A stretch of 64,000 nt of DNA. It comes from Gemmatimonadota bacterium. Its GTDB lineage: Bacteria > Gemmatimonadota > Gemmatimonadetes > Gemmatimonadales > Gemmatimonadaceae. The stretch spans positions 302,981 through 366,980 of the forward strand of contig JAQBPX010000015.1 in assembly GCA_028287305.1 (NCBI GenBank), read 5' to 3'. The notes below the pieces were generated by a model that did not search any database, was not told the origin of the DNA, and saw nothing but the letters and a program-made list of their open reading frames with translations. Positions 16,192 to 24,050 of the stretch are shown one piece after another (positions within the stretch are counted from its first letter, which is position 1; each line of letters opens with the position of its first letter). The position numbers and the translations under genes were made by a program.

Positions 16192-17388
16192 GTGTCTCCT
16201 CATCAGCGCACTGTGCACGAACCGCACTATCTCGACCAGCCGGCGGCGACGTCCGCCTTTCTGGCCGGGATTTCGGCCACGCCGATCATCGCGCTGGACA
16301 CCGAAGGGGCGAGCTTCCACCGCTTCATCGACCGAATCTACCTGCTGCAGCTCTCCACGCGAGAACAGAGCGCCATCATCGACCCGCTCGCGGTCTCGGC
16401 TGGCGACCTCAGCGGGCTGGGCGCGCTGCTGGAGAATCCGGCGGTGGAGATTGTGTTTCATGACGCCGACTACGACCTGCGCTTGCTGGTGCAGGACTAC
16501 AAGTGGCGCGTGAAGAACATCTTCGACACGCGCGTCGCCGCGCAGCTGCTCGGCATCAAGGCGTTCGGGCTGGGCGCGCTGCTCGAGAAGTACCAGGGAC
16601 TCAAGCTCGAGAAGAAGCACCAGCGCGCGGACTGGAGCATGCGTCCCCTCACGCACGACATGCTCGAGTACGCGGCGCAGGACACCATGTACCTGCTGCA
16701 GCTGCGCGACCAGCTGAAGGACGAGCTGGAGCACAAGGGGCGCTGGAGCTGGGCGCGCGAGGAGTTCGGCCTGCTCGAGGGCACGCAGTGGGAGCCCGAC
16801 GAGACGGGGATGGGCTTCCTCAAGATGAAGGGCGCGCGCGACCTCAATCGACGCGAGCTGGCGGTGCTCAAGGAAGTGGCGCAGTGGCGCGACATGGTCG
16901 CCGGCAAGATGGACAAGGCGACCTTTCGCGTGCTCGGCAACGAGCAGCTCTTCGCGATCGCGCAGGGCCAGCCGGCGACGACCGACGCACTCGGCAAGAT
17001 AAAGGGAATGCCGCGCGGCATCCTGGAGAATCGCGGGCACGAACTGCTCGACGCCGTGAAGCGCGGCCTCGCGGTACCCGAGGAGCAGCTGCCGAAGTTC
17101 CCGCGCGGGCTGCGCTGGGATCGCGACCCCGACTTCGACGCGCGGTCCAACGCGCTCAAGACGGTGCGCGATGAGTTCGCGGCGAAGCTCGATCTCGATC
17201 CTGGAGTGCTGTCGTCGCGCGACCGGATGGAAGCGGTGGCGCGGCGGAATCCTTCTAGCGTGGCTGAGCTCGAGGAAGTGAAGGAGCTGCGCGGGTGGCA
17301 GCGGGAAGTGCTTGGGGCGGGGTTCATCAAGGCGCTGGCGCCGCATCGGAAGAAGGAACCTTCTCCCTACAAAGACGCGTCATCCTGA
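16192..17388 (+). CDS. rnd: ribonuclease D
   Basis: A 398-residue 3'-5' exoribonuclease of the DEDD-Y class, used for tRNA and small-RNA 3' processing. Seen: Asp36 and Glu38 in ALDTEGASF, Asp95 in FHDADYDL, and Tyr160 and Asp164 in EYAAQD, giving the full DEDDy set, followed by an HRDC-type helical domain near residues 215-295 and a second helical region. The start is GTG 16192 behind AGGA at 16183-16186. The stop codon lies inside the dispersed repeat beginning at 17379, so the last two to three residues may derive from that repeat. Confidence 0.9.
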   Translation: MSPHQRTVHEPHYLDQPAATSAFLAGISATPIIALDTEGASFHRFIDRIYLLQLSTREQSAIIDPLAVSAGDLSGLGALLENPAVEIVFHDADYDLRLLVQDYKWRVKNIFDTRVAAQLLGIKAFGLGALLEKYQGLKLEKKHQRADWSMRPLTHDMLEYAAQDTMYLLQLRDQLKDELEHKGRWSWAREEFGLLEGTQWEPDETGMGFLKMKGARDLNRRELAVLKEVAQWRDMVAGKMDKATFRVLGNEQLFAIAQGQPATTDALGKIKGMPRGILENRGHELLDAVKRGLAVPEEQLPKFPRGLRWDRDPDFDARSNALKTVRDEFAAKLDLDPGVLSSRDRMEAVARRNPSSVAELEEVKELRGWQREVLGAGFIKALAPHRKKEPSPYKDASS

Positions 17389-17425
17389 GCGCCGCGAGGG
17401 ATCTGCAGTTGCAGTACCGACAATG

Positions 17426-17453
17426 AAGGCGGGCGCCTGCAGGCGCCCGCCTT
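17426..17453. terminator. GC palindrome downstream of RNase D
   Basis: A 12-bp perfect stem, AAGGCGGGCGCC at 17426-17437 with its complement at 17442-17453, around TGCA. The arm ends in TTT on + and, read in reverse, also in TT, so it can serve both directions. It is probably the rnd terminator. Confidence 0.6.
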
Positions 17454-17742
17454 TGTCGTTCGTGGTGGGTTCACATGTTCGGGGGCGTGGCTTGCACGCC
17501 GATACCGCGTGTACGCTTGCCCGTAGCCTGAAGCCAGAAGCTCGAGCACTGACAGGGAAGCGCTGCGCGCTTCGTCATGCGTTCGTAGTGAACATGTTCA
17601 CGGATGACGAAGCGGTGGCCGCAGGCCGCCGCGTACCGCATCACTGCTCGAGCCTCAGGCTTCAGGCATCAGGCAACGCGGAACTCGGTATCGGCCAGCC
17701 AGGCGCCAACTCCGAACTACGAACACAAAACCCAAAAACAAC

Positions 17743-17766
17743 GGCGGGCGCCCGCAGGCGCCCGCC
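17743..17766. terminator. GC palindrome downstream of the MIP18-like gene
   Basis: A 10-bp stem (17743-17752 with 17757-17766), nearly identical to the palindrome at 17426. The minus-strand gene ends at 17830, so this could terminate it. On the minus strand it is followed by a T-rich stretch (complement of CAAAACCCAAAAACAA). Confidence 0.55.
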
Positions 17767-17829
17767 TTCAGTAGCGGCAGGTCGCTCGCTGCCGCTCAGG
17801 ATGACGGCAGGGTGTCCGTGCCCCTGCAG

Positions 17830-18180
17830 TTAGAGCCCCATGTACGCCCTCACCCTCGGCTCGATCCGGTCCGGCGTCCAGAACGGCTCCCAGATCAAAT
17901 TCACGAACACGTTGTTCACGCCCGGCAGCGTCTTGAGCGCCTGCTCGGCGTCCTTCATGATCTCCGGCCCACTGGGGCAGCCGGGGCTCGTGAGGCTCAT
18001 GTCCATGATCACGTCGCGATCCTCGACGCGCACGTCATAGACGAGCCCCAGGTCCACGATGTTCAGGTTGAGGTCGGGGTCCTTCACCTTCCTCAACATC
18101 ATCTTCGCCTGCTCGGCGGTCGGCGGTGGCTCGTCGGGATAGCCGATCGGGCCGGCTGCGGTGCTCTCAGCGTCTGTCAT
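17830..18180 (-). CDS. MIP18/DUF59-family iron-sulfur assembly factor (SufT-like)
   Basis: A 116-residue protein of the MIP18/PaaD/SufT family, which helps mature Fe-S proteins. Seen: the family start VKDPDLNLNIVDLGLVYDV, the conserved Cys in SLTSPGCPSGPEI, and the closing VNLIWEPFWTPDRI. The N-terminal 25 residues are Pro/Glu-rich and probably disordered. It stands alone and is divergent from the D15 barrel gene, with about 100 bp between the starts. Confidence 0.85.
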   Translation of the reverse strand: MTDAESTAAGPIGYPDEPPPTAEQAKMMLRKVKDPDLNLNIVDLGLVYDVRVEDRDVIMDMSLTSPGCPSGPEIMKDAEQALKTLPGVNNVFVNLIWEPFWTPDRIEPRVRAYMGL

Positions 18181-18280
18181 GCGTCGCTCCTGGGTGCCCC
18201 TGAAAGCTAACTACGTCATTCGACGTACGGCCCCCGCGCGCCGCCGGCCCTACCATGAGGCATCCCATCACCCCGACCTC

Positions 18281-19471
18281 ATGCGCGCTTCACGCCTCAT
18301 TCCCGTCCTGCTTGCCCTCTCTCCCCTCACGGTCGCCACGGCCCAGCAGGGCGCGCCGCAAAAGGCGCCGATCGGCTGGGAGTTCACAGGGGTGCCAGCG
18401 ATCAACTTCGACAGCGACGAGGGGTTCGGCTACGGCGCAATCCTCGAGCTCTACAACTATGGCAACGGCACCGCCAGGCCGTACGCGCTCACGATCCAGC
18501 CCACGCTCTTCTTCACCACCCACGGGCGACGCGACCTCAAGCTGTTCGTGGACGCGCCCGACCTGAAGGGTGGGTGGCGCGCGAGCGCCTACGTCGCGCG
18601 CGAGCAGCAGCTGGCCACCCCCTACTACGGCATCGGCAACAATACGACGTATGTCGAATCACTCGAGACCGGCGCCAACGAATATTTCTATCGCTTCGGG
18701 CGCACGCAGAAGGTCGCGACGCTCACGCTGCAGCATGCGATCGGAACTCCCCGGCTCCGCGCACTCCTCGGCGCCGGCGTGAACGACGTGACGACCGATG
18801 CGACTCCATTCGACAAGGGGACCACGCTCTACGCGGCGGACCTCGAGGGTGCGATCGCGCCGCACGACAAGCTCAACTTCGCGCGCGCGGGACTGGTGTT
18901 CGACTCCCGCGATCGCGAAACGGGCCCGACGCACGGCACGTGGGCCGAGCTGGTGGCGCAGCGGGTGGACAAGTCGCTGGGGAGCACGCACGAGTACACG
19001 CGACTCACCGGGACGGTGCGCGAGTACGTGCCCATCACGCACCGCGTGGTGTTCGCGCAGCGCGTGATAGTGCAGCAGGTGAGCGGCGACGCGCCGTCGC
19101 ACGATCTCTCCGTGATCCAGAGCTCGTTCAAGAACCAGGAGGGACTCGGCGGCTCGAGCAGCATCCGCGGCGTGCCGCGCAACCGCTTCATCGGCAAGGG
19201 CACGGTGCTCTCGAACAGCGAGCTGCGGTGGCACGTGCGCGACAAGGTGCGCTTCGGCAAGCCGACGTCGCTGGTCCTCTCGACCTTCCTCGACGCGGGG
19301 CGGGTGTGGAGCGACGACATCGTGCTGTCGGAGGTCGTGTCGCAGCTGCACGTGGGATATGGCGCGGGGGCGCGGGTGGGCATCGGCCCCAACTTCGTAG
19401 TCGCCCTCGACGTGGGCCATTCGTCGCTCAGTACTGCGCCGTTCTACATCGGGCTGGGGTACCTGTTCTAG
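18281..19471 (+). CDS. outer-membrane beta-barrel, D15/Omp85-like surface antigen
   Basis: A 396-residue secreted barrel protein. ATG 18281 starts a signal peptide (LIPVLLALSPLTVATAQ); in-frame upstream codons give no signal. The mature protein consists of alternating amphipathic strands (GFGYGAILELYNYG, LNFARAGLVFDSRDRE) and a segment SSSIRGVPRNRFIGKGTVLS with the RGx(K/R)(I/F)-like patch of the bacterial surface antigen (D15) family. It ends with YIGLGYLF, a C-terminal Phe recognised by the BAM machinery. No POTRA domain is present, so it is a barrel-only member of unknown function. Confidence 0.8.
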   Translation: MRASRLIPVLLALSPLTVATAQQGAPQKAPIGWEFTGVPAINFDSDEGFGYGAILELYNYGNGTARPYALTIQPTLFFTTHGRRDLKLFVDAPDLKGGWRASAYVAREQQLATPYYGIGNNTTYVESLETGANEYFYRFGRTQKVATLTLQHAIGTPRLRALLGAGVNDVTTDATPFDKGTTLYAADLEGAIAPHDKLNFARAGLVFDSRDRETGPTHGTWAELVAQRVDKSLGSTHEYTRLTGTVREYVPITHRVVFAQRVIVQQVSGDAPSHDLSVIQSSFKNQEGLGGSSSIRGVPRNRFIGKGTVLSNSELRWHVRDKVRFGKPTSLVLSTFLDAGRVWSDDIVLSEVVSQLHVGYGAGARVGIGPNFVVALDVGHSSLSTAPFYIGLGYLF

Positions 19472-19498
19472 GCGCCGTCACAGGAGTTACAACAGCAA

Positions 19499-19670
19499 CT
19501 GCAACTGCCTGAGACACGGATTACACTGGTGTCCGCTGCGCGGCCACACACGGGTACGGCACTACAAAGACAAAAAAAGAGCCCCTGTTGGAGGCTCCTG
19601 TCGCAGGAGTGCAGTACCCGTGTAGCCGCGCAGCGGCTCAGTGAGATCCGTGTCTCAAGGCAGTTGCACT
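19499..19670. repeat. inverted-repeat element between convergent genes (family B)
   Basis: Arms of about 63 bases (19499-19563 and 19608-19670) are imperfect reverse complements; both contain ACTGCC, GAGACACGGAT and CCGCTGCGCGGC-type blocks. The element fills the gap between the barrel gene and the serine hydrolase, and its right arm reaches the hydrolase stop codon. It has no coding capacity. Confidence 0.7.
19572..19597 (-). terminator. terminator inside the family B repeat
   Basis: GAGCC (19579-19583) pairs with GGCTC (19593-19597). On the minus strand the hairpin is followed by seven T. It sits in the loop of the inverted repeat, about 70 bp past the serine hydrolase stop. Confidence 0.6.
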
Positions 19671-21058
19671 CATTTCTTGTGCTTCTTTGCCGAAATCTTC
19701 TTCGCCACGACCTTCTTCTTCGACGACGACTTCGACGCGCTGGCCTTCTTCGCGGTCGCCTTTCCCGACTTCGACTTCGAACCCTTGGCCGAGCGCGACG
19801 ACTTTGCGTGCTTGCCGCGACGCGCCTTGTGTTCGGGCTTGTTCCAGCCCACCGCGCGATCGGCCCGGAAGCTCGACGGCATGTCCATCTCGCCGTCGCC
19901 GAAGTCTGTCACCGCCAGCGCGGCCGCGTCGGCCAGGTCGGAGCGGATGTCGCTGATCACCTTCGCGGGGCGGCGCGCCTTCGCGGCATGCACGCGGTTC
20001 GTGAGCAGCACCACGAACATGTCGCGGTCCGGGTCGATCCAGATGGACGTGCCCGTGAACCCCGTATGCCCGTACGCCGTGTGGCTCATGTACTTGCCGC
20101 AGCCGAACGAGCCGCTGCAGGTGTCCCAGCCCAGCGCGCGCGTGCCGGCCGCGCGCTTGGTGAACAGGGCGACGGTGCTGTCGGCCACGATGCGCGTGCC
20201 GTTGTAGCTGCCGCCGTTGAGCATCATCTGCGCGAAGATCGACAGGTCGGCCACGGTGCTGAACAAGCCGGCATGACCGGCGACGCCGCCCAGCGCGTAG
20301 GCGTTCTCGTCATGCACCTCGCCGCGCAGCGGGTAGCCGCGGGGCGGGGTGACTTCCGTCGGCGCAATCCGGTCGACCAGCGAGGCCGAGGGCTTGAAGC
20401 CGGTGTCGTCCATGCCGAGGGGCTGGAAGACCTTGCGATTGAGGAAGGCGTCGAGCGTCTCGCCTGAAGCGGCCTCGACCACGAAGCCGAGCATGTCGGC
20501 GCCGAGGTCGGAATAGATGTAACCCCGGTCGGGATAGTACTCGAGTGGTGTCGCGATGGCGGCGGCACGGGCTTCGTCAGGGCTGTGGGCGACGCGCCAG
20601 AGGTCGCGGCCGGCCGGCAGTCCCGAACGGTGCTCGAGAAGCATGCGAACCGTGACGAGCTCCTTGTTGCCGCCGCAGAAGCCCGGGATGTACCTGGAGA
20701 CGGGGTCGTCGAGCTTGAGCTTGCCCTCGTCGAACAGGATCATGGCGGCGGTCGTGGTGCCCACCACCTTCGTCAGCGAGGCCAGGTCGTAAATCGAGCG
20801 CTCGGCCACCACCGGAGCGCTCGACGAGGACCAGCTCAGCCGTCCGAAGCCCTTCTCCCAGACGGAAAATCCCTTGCGGCCGACCACGACCGCCGCGCCG
20901 GGGTACCCTCCGGCGGTGATCCCGCGCTCGATGACGTGGTCCACCTTGGCCAGGCGCGAAGCCGACATGCCGACCGCGCGCGGCGCGCTGGTCGGGAGGC
21001 CGCCACCAATGATGGTGGTGCCGGCGAGCGCCAAAAGGGTGGACCGGATGAGCAGCAC
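19670..21058 (-). CDS. secreted class C-like serine hydrolase with histone-like Lys tail
   Basis: A 462-residue beta-lactamase/transpeptidase-fold hydrolase with a signal peptide (LLIRSTLLALAGTTIIGGG). Active-site motifs are SLTK (Ser94, Lys97) and YSD (Tyr182), and EHRSGLPAG matches EstB/penicillin-binding-related enzymes. From about residue 405 the protein becomes a Lys/Ser/Ala-rich tail (KSKSGKATAKKASASKSSS) like a histone H1 C terminus. In an exported protein such a tail might bind polyanions such as LPS, DNA or teichoic-like polymers; that is inference. The gene is monocistronic and ends at the family B repeat. Confidence 0.85.
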   Translation of the reverse strand: MLLIRSTLLALAGTTIIGGGLPTSAPRAVGMSASRLAKVDHVIERGITAGGYPGAAVVVGRKGFSVWEKGFGRLSWSSSSAPVVAERSIYDLASLTKVVGTTTAAMILFDEGKLKLDDPVSRYIPGFCGGNKELVTVRMLLEHRSGLPAGRDLWRVAHSPDEARAAAIATPLEYYPDRGYIYSDLGADMLGFVVEAASGETLDAFLNRKVFQPLGMDDTGFKPSASLVDRIAPTEVTPPRGYPLRGEVHDENAYALGGVAGHAGLFSTVADLSIFAQMMLNGGSYNGTRIVADSTVALFTKRAAGTRALGWDTCSGSFGCGKYMSHTAYGHTGFTGTSIWIDPDRDMFVVLLTNRVHAAKARRPAKVISDIRSDLADAAALAVTDFGDGEMDMPSSFRADRAVGWNKPEHKARRGKHAKSSRSAKGSKSKSGKATAKKASASKSSSKKKVVAKKISAKKHKK

Positions 21059-21136
21059 TTTGTTACTCCGACTACAGAGCTACTGGCCTAATGTCAGGAA
21101 CCGGGCCGCAAGGAGAGGTACTGCCGGGGGCGCCAG

Positions 21137-21165
21137 ATGTTCCCGAGGGGGAGGGGTTCTATAAT
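21137..21165 (+). promoter_or_regulatory. promoter of the ECF sigma operon
   Basis: A perfect TATAAT at 21160-21165 has ATGTTC in the -35 position (21137-21142) at 17-bp spacing. The -35 match is poor. It would give a leader of about 40 nt ahead of the short frame at 21213. Confidence 0.55.
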
Positions 21166-21212
21166 GTGGGTGACGACGCAGCCGGCCACCAGTCACGGAG
21201 GGAGGAAACCGT

Positions 21213-21236
21213 ATGACCCTCCGGAGTGACCAATAA
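21213..21236 (+). CDS. seven-codon upstream ORF (candidate leader peptide)
   Basis: ATG 21213 follows the strongest Shine-Dalgarno in the area (GGAGGAAA at 21201-21208). The frame encodes MTLRSDQ and stops at TAA 21234-21236. The sigma factor starts either at GTG 21226, inside it in another frame, or at ATG 21241, five bases after its stop. This layout suggests translational coupling. It may simply be a displaced ribosome-binding site. Confidence 0.4.
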   Translation: MTLRSDQ

Positions 21237-21240
21237 GGCG

Positions 21241-21834
21241 ATGGACACCGAATCCACCACGATTTCCCGCGCCGTGAATGGCGACGAAGGAGCGATGCGT
21301 TCGCTCTGGCTTCGTCACGCGCCGCGCGTGGACACGGTGGTCCGGCGGCTGGTGGGCGGCGATCACGACATGGCCGCCGACGTCGCGCAGGAAGTCTGGA
21401 TCCAGATCTTCCGCGCGCTGCCCACCTACCGGGGCGAGTCGCAGTTCTCGACATGGATCCATCGCATTGCCGTGAACCGGACGCTCAACGCGCTCCGCCA
21501 GACCCGGCGGACCGCCGCGACGCACGTGGAAGTCGAGGAGGACACCGCCTCGGTGGAGATGGACGTGGACGCCCCGATCCTGGCCGCGTCCATCGAGGAG
21601 GCGGCGAACAAGCTCTCGCCGGGCGCGCGCGCAGTGTTCGTGCTGCACGACGTGGAAGGCTACACCCACGAAGAGATCGCCGAGCGCCTGGGGATCACCT
21701 CCGGCGGCTCCAAGTCGCAACTGTTCAAGGCACGCGGGAAGCTCCGCAAGCTGCTCGCGCACCTCGTTGAAGGACACACCCATGACGTACCCTCGCTACG
21801 CACGGAGCGGAAACATGTCGCACCTGCATACTGA
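21241..21834 (+). CDS. ECF sigma-70 factor
   Basis: A 197-residue extracytoplasmic-function sigma factor. Region 2 reads AMRSLWLRHAPRVDTVVRRL ... AADVAQEVWIQIFRALPTYR with FSTWIHRIAVNRTLNALR. Region 4 reads LSPGARAVFVLHDVEGYTH followed by IAERLGITSGGSKSQLFKAR. Start ATG 21241 is preferred (AAGG just upstream, right after the uORF stop); GTG 21226 adds five residues. It is followed by an overlapping zinc-finger anti-sigma gene, so it is probably released by an envelope signal. Confidence 0.9.
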   Translation: MDTESTTISRAVNGDEGAMRSLWLRHAPRVDTVVRRLVGGDHDMAADVAQEVWIQIFRALPTYRGESQFSTWIHRIAVNRTLNALRQTRRTAATHVEVEEDTASVEMDVDAPILAASIEEAANKLSPGARAVFVLHDVEGYTHEEIAERLGITSGGSKSQLFKARGKLRKLLAHLVEGHTHDVPSLRTERKHVAPAY

Positions 21835-22549
21835 CCGGCTCGCGGCGCTCGCCGACGAGCAGCCGACCGCTGAAGAGCGCGCCCACCTCGACTCGTGCGC
21901 CGAGTGCGCGGAGGAAGTGGCGGCGCACCAGGCGGTGCACGAGATGGCCATGAACGACCGCGACGCGATCGGCCTGCCGCTCACGCGCTGGGAGAACATC
22001 TCGGCGCGCCTGCAGTCCGAGGGGCTCACGAATGGTACGCCGCTGCGCCGCACCGGCTCGCAGCGCGGCATCATGCAGGCGGCGGCAGCGCTGCTGCTCG
22101 TGGCGGGCGGTGCGGTGGCTGGGCGCGTGAGCGCCGGTGGCTCGCCGCTTCCCGACGGGCGCAGCGTCGCGGTGGCCTCGGCCAGCTCCGACACGAAGAA
22201 CACGAAGAACAAGCTCGCGAGCATGCTGGAGGAGAACGGTCCGACCACGTTCGGCTCGATAGAGGAGGCCAAGCAGGCGCGCACGCGCTTCGAGGCCGCC
22301 TACCAGAACGCGAGCGCATGGCTCGCATCGAACGACACGGCCTCGGCCAGCTCCACGAGCCCGGCCACCATGCGCACGCGCCTCGCGGCGCTCGACCGCG
22401 TGTCGAGCACCATGCGCCAGGCGATGGAAGACGCACCGTACGACCCCGTGATCAACGGGTACTACCTGACCACACTCGGCCAGCGTGAGGCGACGATCCG
22501 TCAGATCAACACCGCCCTGCCTGCTGGCGCTCGACTGAACAGCTTCTGA
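21782..22549 (+). CDS. zinc-finger (ZAS) anti-sigma factor
   Basis: A 255-residue single-pass protein, with start ATG 21782 behind GAAGGA inside the sigma gene's 3' end. Residues His35, Cys39 and Cys42 (AHLDSCAEC) form the HxxxCxxC anti-sigma motif. A hydrophobic helix lies near residues 93-113 (QAAAALLLVAGGAVAGRV), followed by a periplasmic part with helical repeats. An alternative start is ATG 21815. It should hold the upstream sigma factor inactive at the inner membrane. Confidence 0.85.
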   Translation: MTYPRYARSGNMSHLHTDRLAALADEQPTAEERAHLDSCAECAEEVAAHQAVHEMAMNDRDAIGLPLTRWENISARLQSEGLTNGTPLRRTGSQRGIMQAAAALLLVAGGAVAGRVSAGGSPLPDGRSVAVASASSDTKNTKNKLASMLEENGPTTFGSIEEAKQARTRFEAAYQNASAWLASNDTASASSTSPATMRTRLAALDRVSSTMRQAMEDAPYDPVINGYYLTTLGQREATIRQINTALPAGARLNSF

Positions 22550-22553
22550 TCCG

Positions 22554-23828
22554 GTGATCGATATGCAGGACTTCCAGCCGCGGGCGACGTCGCCCGCCCT
22601 CTCGCTCTTCACGATCCTCGTGCTCGCCGCGATGCCGCTGGCCGCGATGCCGCTGGCTGCGCAGGCGACGGCCGGCGGCGGAGGTGGCGCCGGCGGCGTT
22701 GGCGGCGCGCAGGGGGGCTCCGTGAGTGCCGCCCGCGTGCGGCTTCGCCAGGGACAGGCGCTCACCGAGGAACAGCGCGCGCTGCAAAAGGAGCGCGTGA
22801 AGCTCGTGTCGTCGCTGGACTCGCTCAAGCGCGAGTTCGAGGCGCCGGGGCTGTCGAGCAACGAGCGCATGGAACTCGCGTCGGAGATGAACAGCGTGCT
22901 CACGTCGCTCTCGAAGCTGGCGCGCGCCAACGAGGAGATGGCGATGGCGACGGACGAGTGGCGCATGACCATGCGCCGCCCGAGCAGCGCCGACGTCGAG
23001 CGCTTTGCGGAGATGCAGGCGCGCGCGGCGCAGCAGATGCGACCGCGCGGCTGGATCGGCATCAACTACGACGCGCCGGTCACGCTCTACGTGAAGAACG
23101 GCGAAGTGGTGATGAAGAACCTGGCGTTCCCCGAGATCGTGTCGGTGGAGCCCAACTCGCCCGCGCAGCGCGCGGGGCTGCGCGCCGGCGACACGCTGAT
23201 GGCGTACAACGGCATGAGCGTGCTCGATCGCGAGATCGCGATGACCAAGCTGCTGGTGCCGGATCGCCACATCAGCGTGCGCGTGCGGCGCGACGGCAGC
23301 GTGAAGGAGCTGCCGGTGATCGTGGGCAAGGCGCCCGAGGTGTACGTGCGACGCATGCTGGAGACGTCGCAGCTCCCGCTGATGCCCGCCATGGCGCCCT
23401 CGCCGATGGCCGGCGAGCTGATGGAGCCGACGATGCGCGCCGCGCCGCGGGCACGAGTCGGCGGCACCGCGACGATGGCGGGCGCACTGGCGCCGTCGGC
23501 GCCGCAGGGGCAGGTCTACGTCTTCAGCAACGGCTTCGACGAAGGCGCGATGCGCGGCATTGCCGGCGCGCGCTTCGAGACGGTGAACGATGGCCTGCGC
23601 GCCGCACTCGGCGTGGCGAACGGCGTGCTCGTGCTCACCGTGGTGCCGAGCAGCCCGGCGAGCCGAGCGGGGCTGCGGTCGGGGGACGTGATCGTCAAGG
23701 CGGACACCGTGACGATCTACGCGATGAGCGACCTGCGCGACGCGATGGAGGACAATGCCGCGAAGCGGAGGGTGGAGTTGAAGTTGAAGCGGGAGAGGAA
23801 GGATGCTTCCGTTACGCTCCGGTGGTAG
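22554..23828 (+). CDS. secreted protein with two PDZ domains
   Basis: A 424-residue exported protein; the start is GTG 22554 or ATG 22563. The signal region LFTILVLAAMPLAAMPLAAQ is followed by a Gly-rich stretch and a charged coiled-coil region (about 60-140). PDZ 1 covers about 160-255 (GWIGINYDAPVTLYV, VEPNSPAQRAGLRAGDTLMA). PDZ 2 is C-terminal (SSPASRAGLRSGDVIVKADT). No protease triad is present, so it is a PDZ scaffold or adaptor, not DegP. It is third in the sigma/anti-sigma operon, so it may sense or transmit the envelope signal. Confidence 0.8.
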   Translation: MIDMQDFQPRATSPALSLFTILVLAAMPLAAMPLAAQATAGGGGGAGGVGGAQGGSVSAARVRLRQGQALTEEQRALQKERVKLVSSLDSLKREFEAPGLSSNERMELASEMNSVLTSLSKLARANEEMAMATDEWRMTMRRPSSADVERFAEMQARAAQQMRPRGWIGINYDAPVTLYVKNGEVVMKNLAFPEIVSVEPNSPAQRAGLRAGDTLMAYNGMSVLDREIAMTKLLVPDRHISVRVRRDGSVKELPVIVGKAPEVYVRRMLETSQLPLMPAMAPSPMAGELMEPTMRAAPRARVGGTATMAGALAPSAPQGQVYVFSNGFDEGAMRGIAGARFETVNDGLRAALGVANGVLVLTVVPSSPASRAGLRSGDVIVKADTVTIYAMSDLRDAMEDNAAKRRVELKLKRERKDASVTLRW

Positions 23829-23840
23829 ACGTTTGGGTCG

Positions 23841-24044
23841 CGCCGGAGCCGTTTCCTCGGATGGCGCGGACTGAAGAGCGGAGAACTCCGCGGATACCTT
23901 CACTGCACTGCCTTTTGATTCGGCGCCCGACACTTGGCTGAGCGGCAGTTCCAAATGCATTTCAGTTGCAGTGTCCGCGAATGCAGTGTCCGCGAACGTC
24001 CGTATCAGTTCGTCCGCGGAAGTCCGAGGAGACCGGCCCCGGCG
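23841..24044. repeat. family A inverted-repeat element
   Basis: The left arm starts CGCCGGAGCCGTTTCCTCGG (23841); the right arm ends GACCGGCCCCGGCG (24044). The arms are imperfect reverse complements over about 34 bases, with GCGGAC as the inner limit. The interior has short direct repeats (GTGTCCGCGAATGCA-type). It fills the gap between two convergent genes and has no open frame. Confidence 0.7.
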
Positions 24045-24050
24045 CGCCGA

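Larger units (their letters stand above)
17379..17805. repeat. 441-bp intergenic region with inverted dispersed repeats
   Basis: The gap 17389-17829 holds no convincing gene. Its two ends carry inverted copies of one dispersed repeat: GTCATCCTGAGCG at 17379 running to 17406, and the reverse complement at 17777-17805. A third copy is at 63337-63365. Inside are two near-identical GC palindromes (17426-17453 and 17743-17766). The middle contains TCAGGCTTCAGGCATCAGGC-type short direct repeats and no open frame worth calling. Confidence 0.6.
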
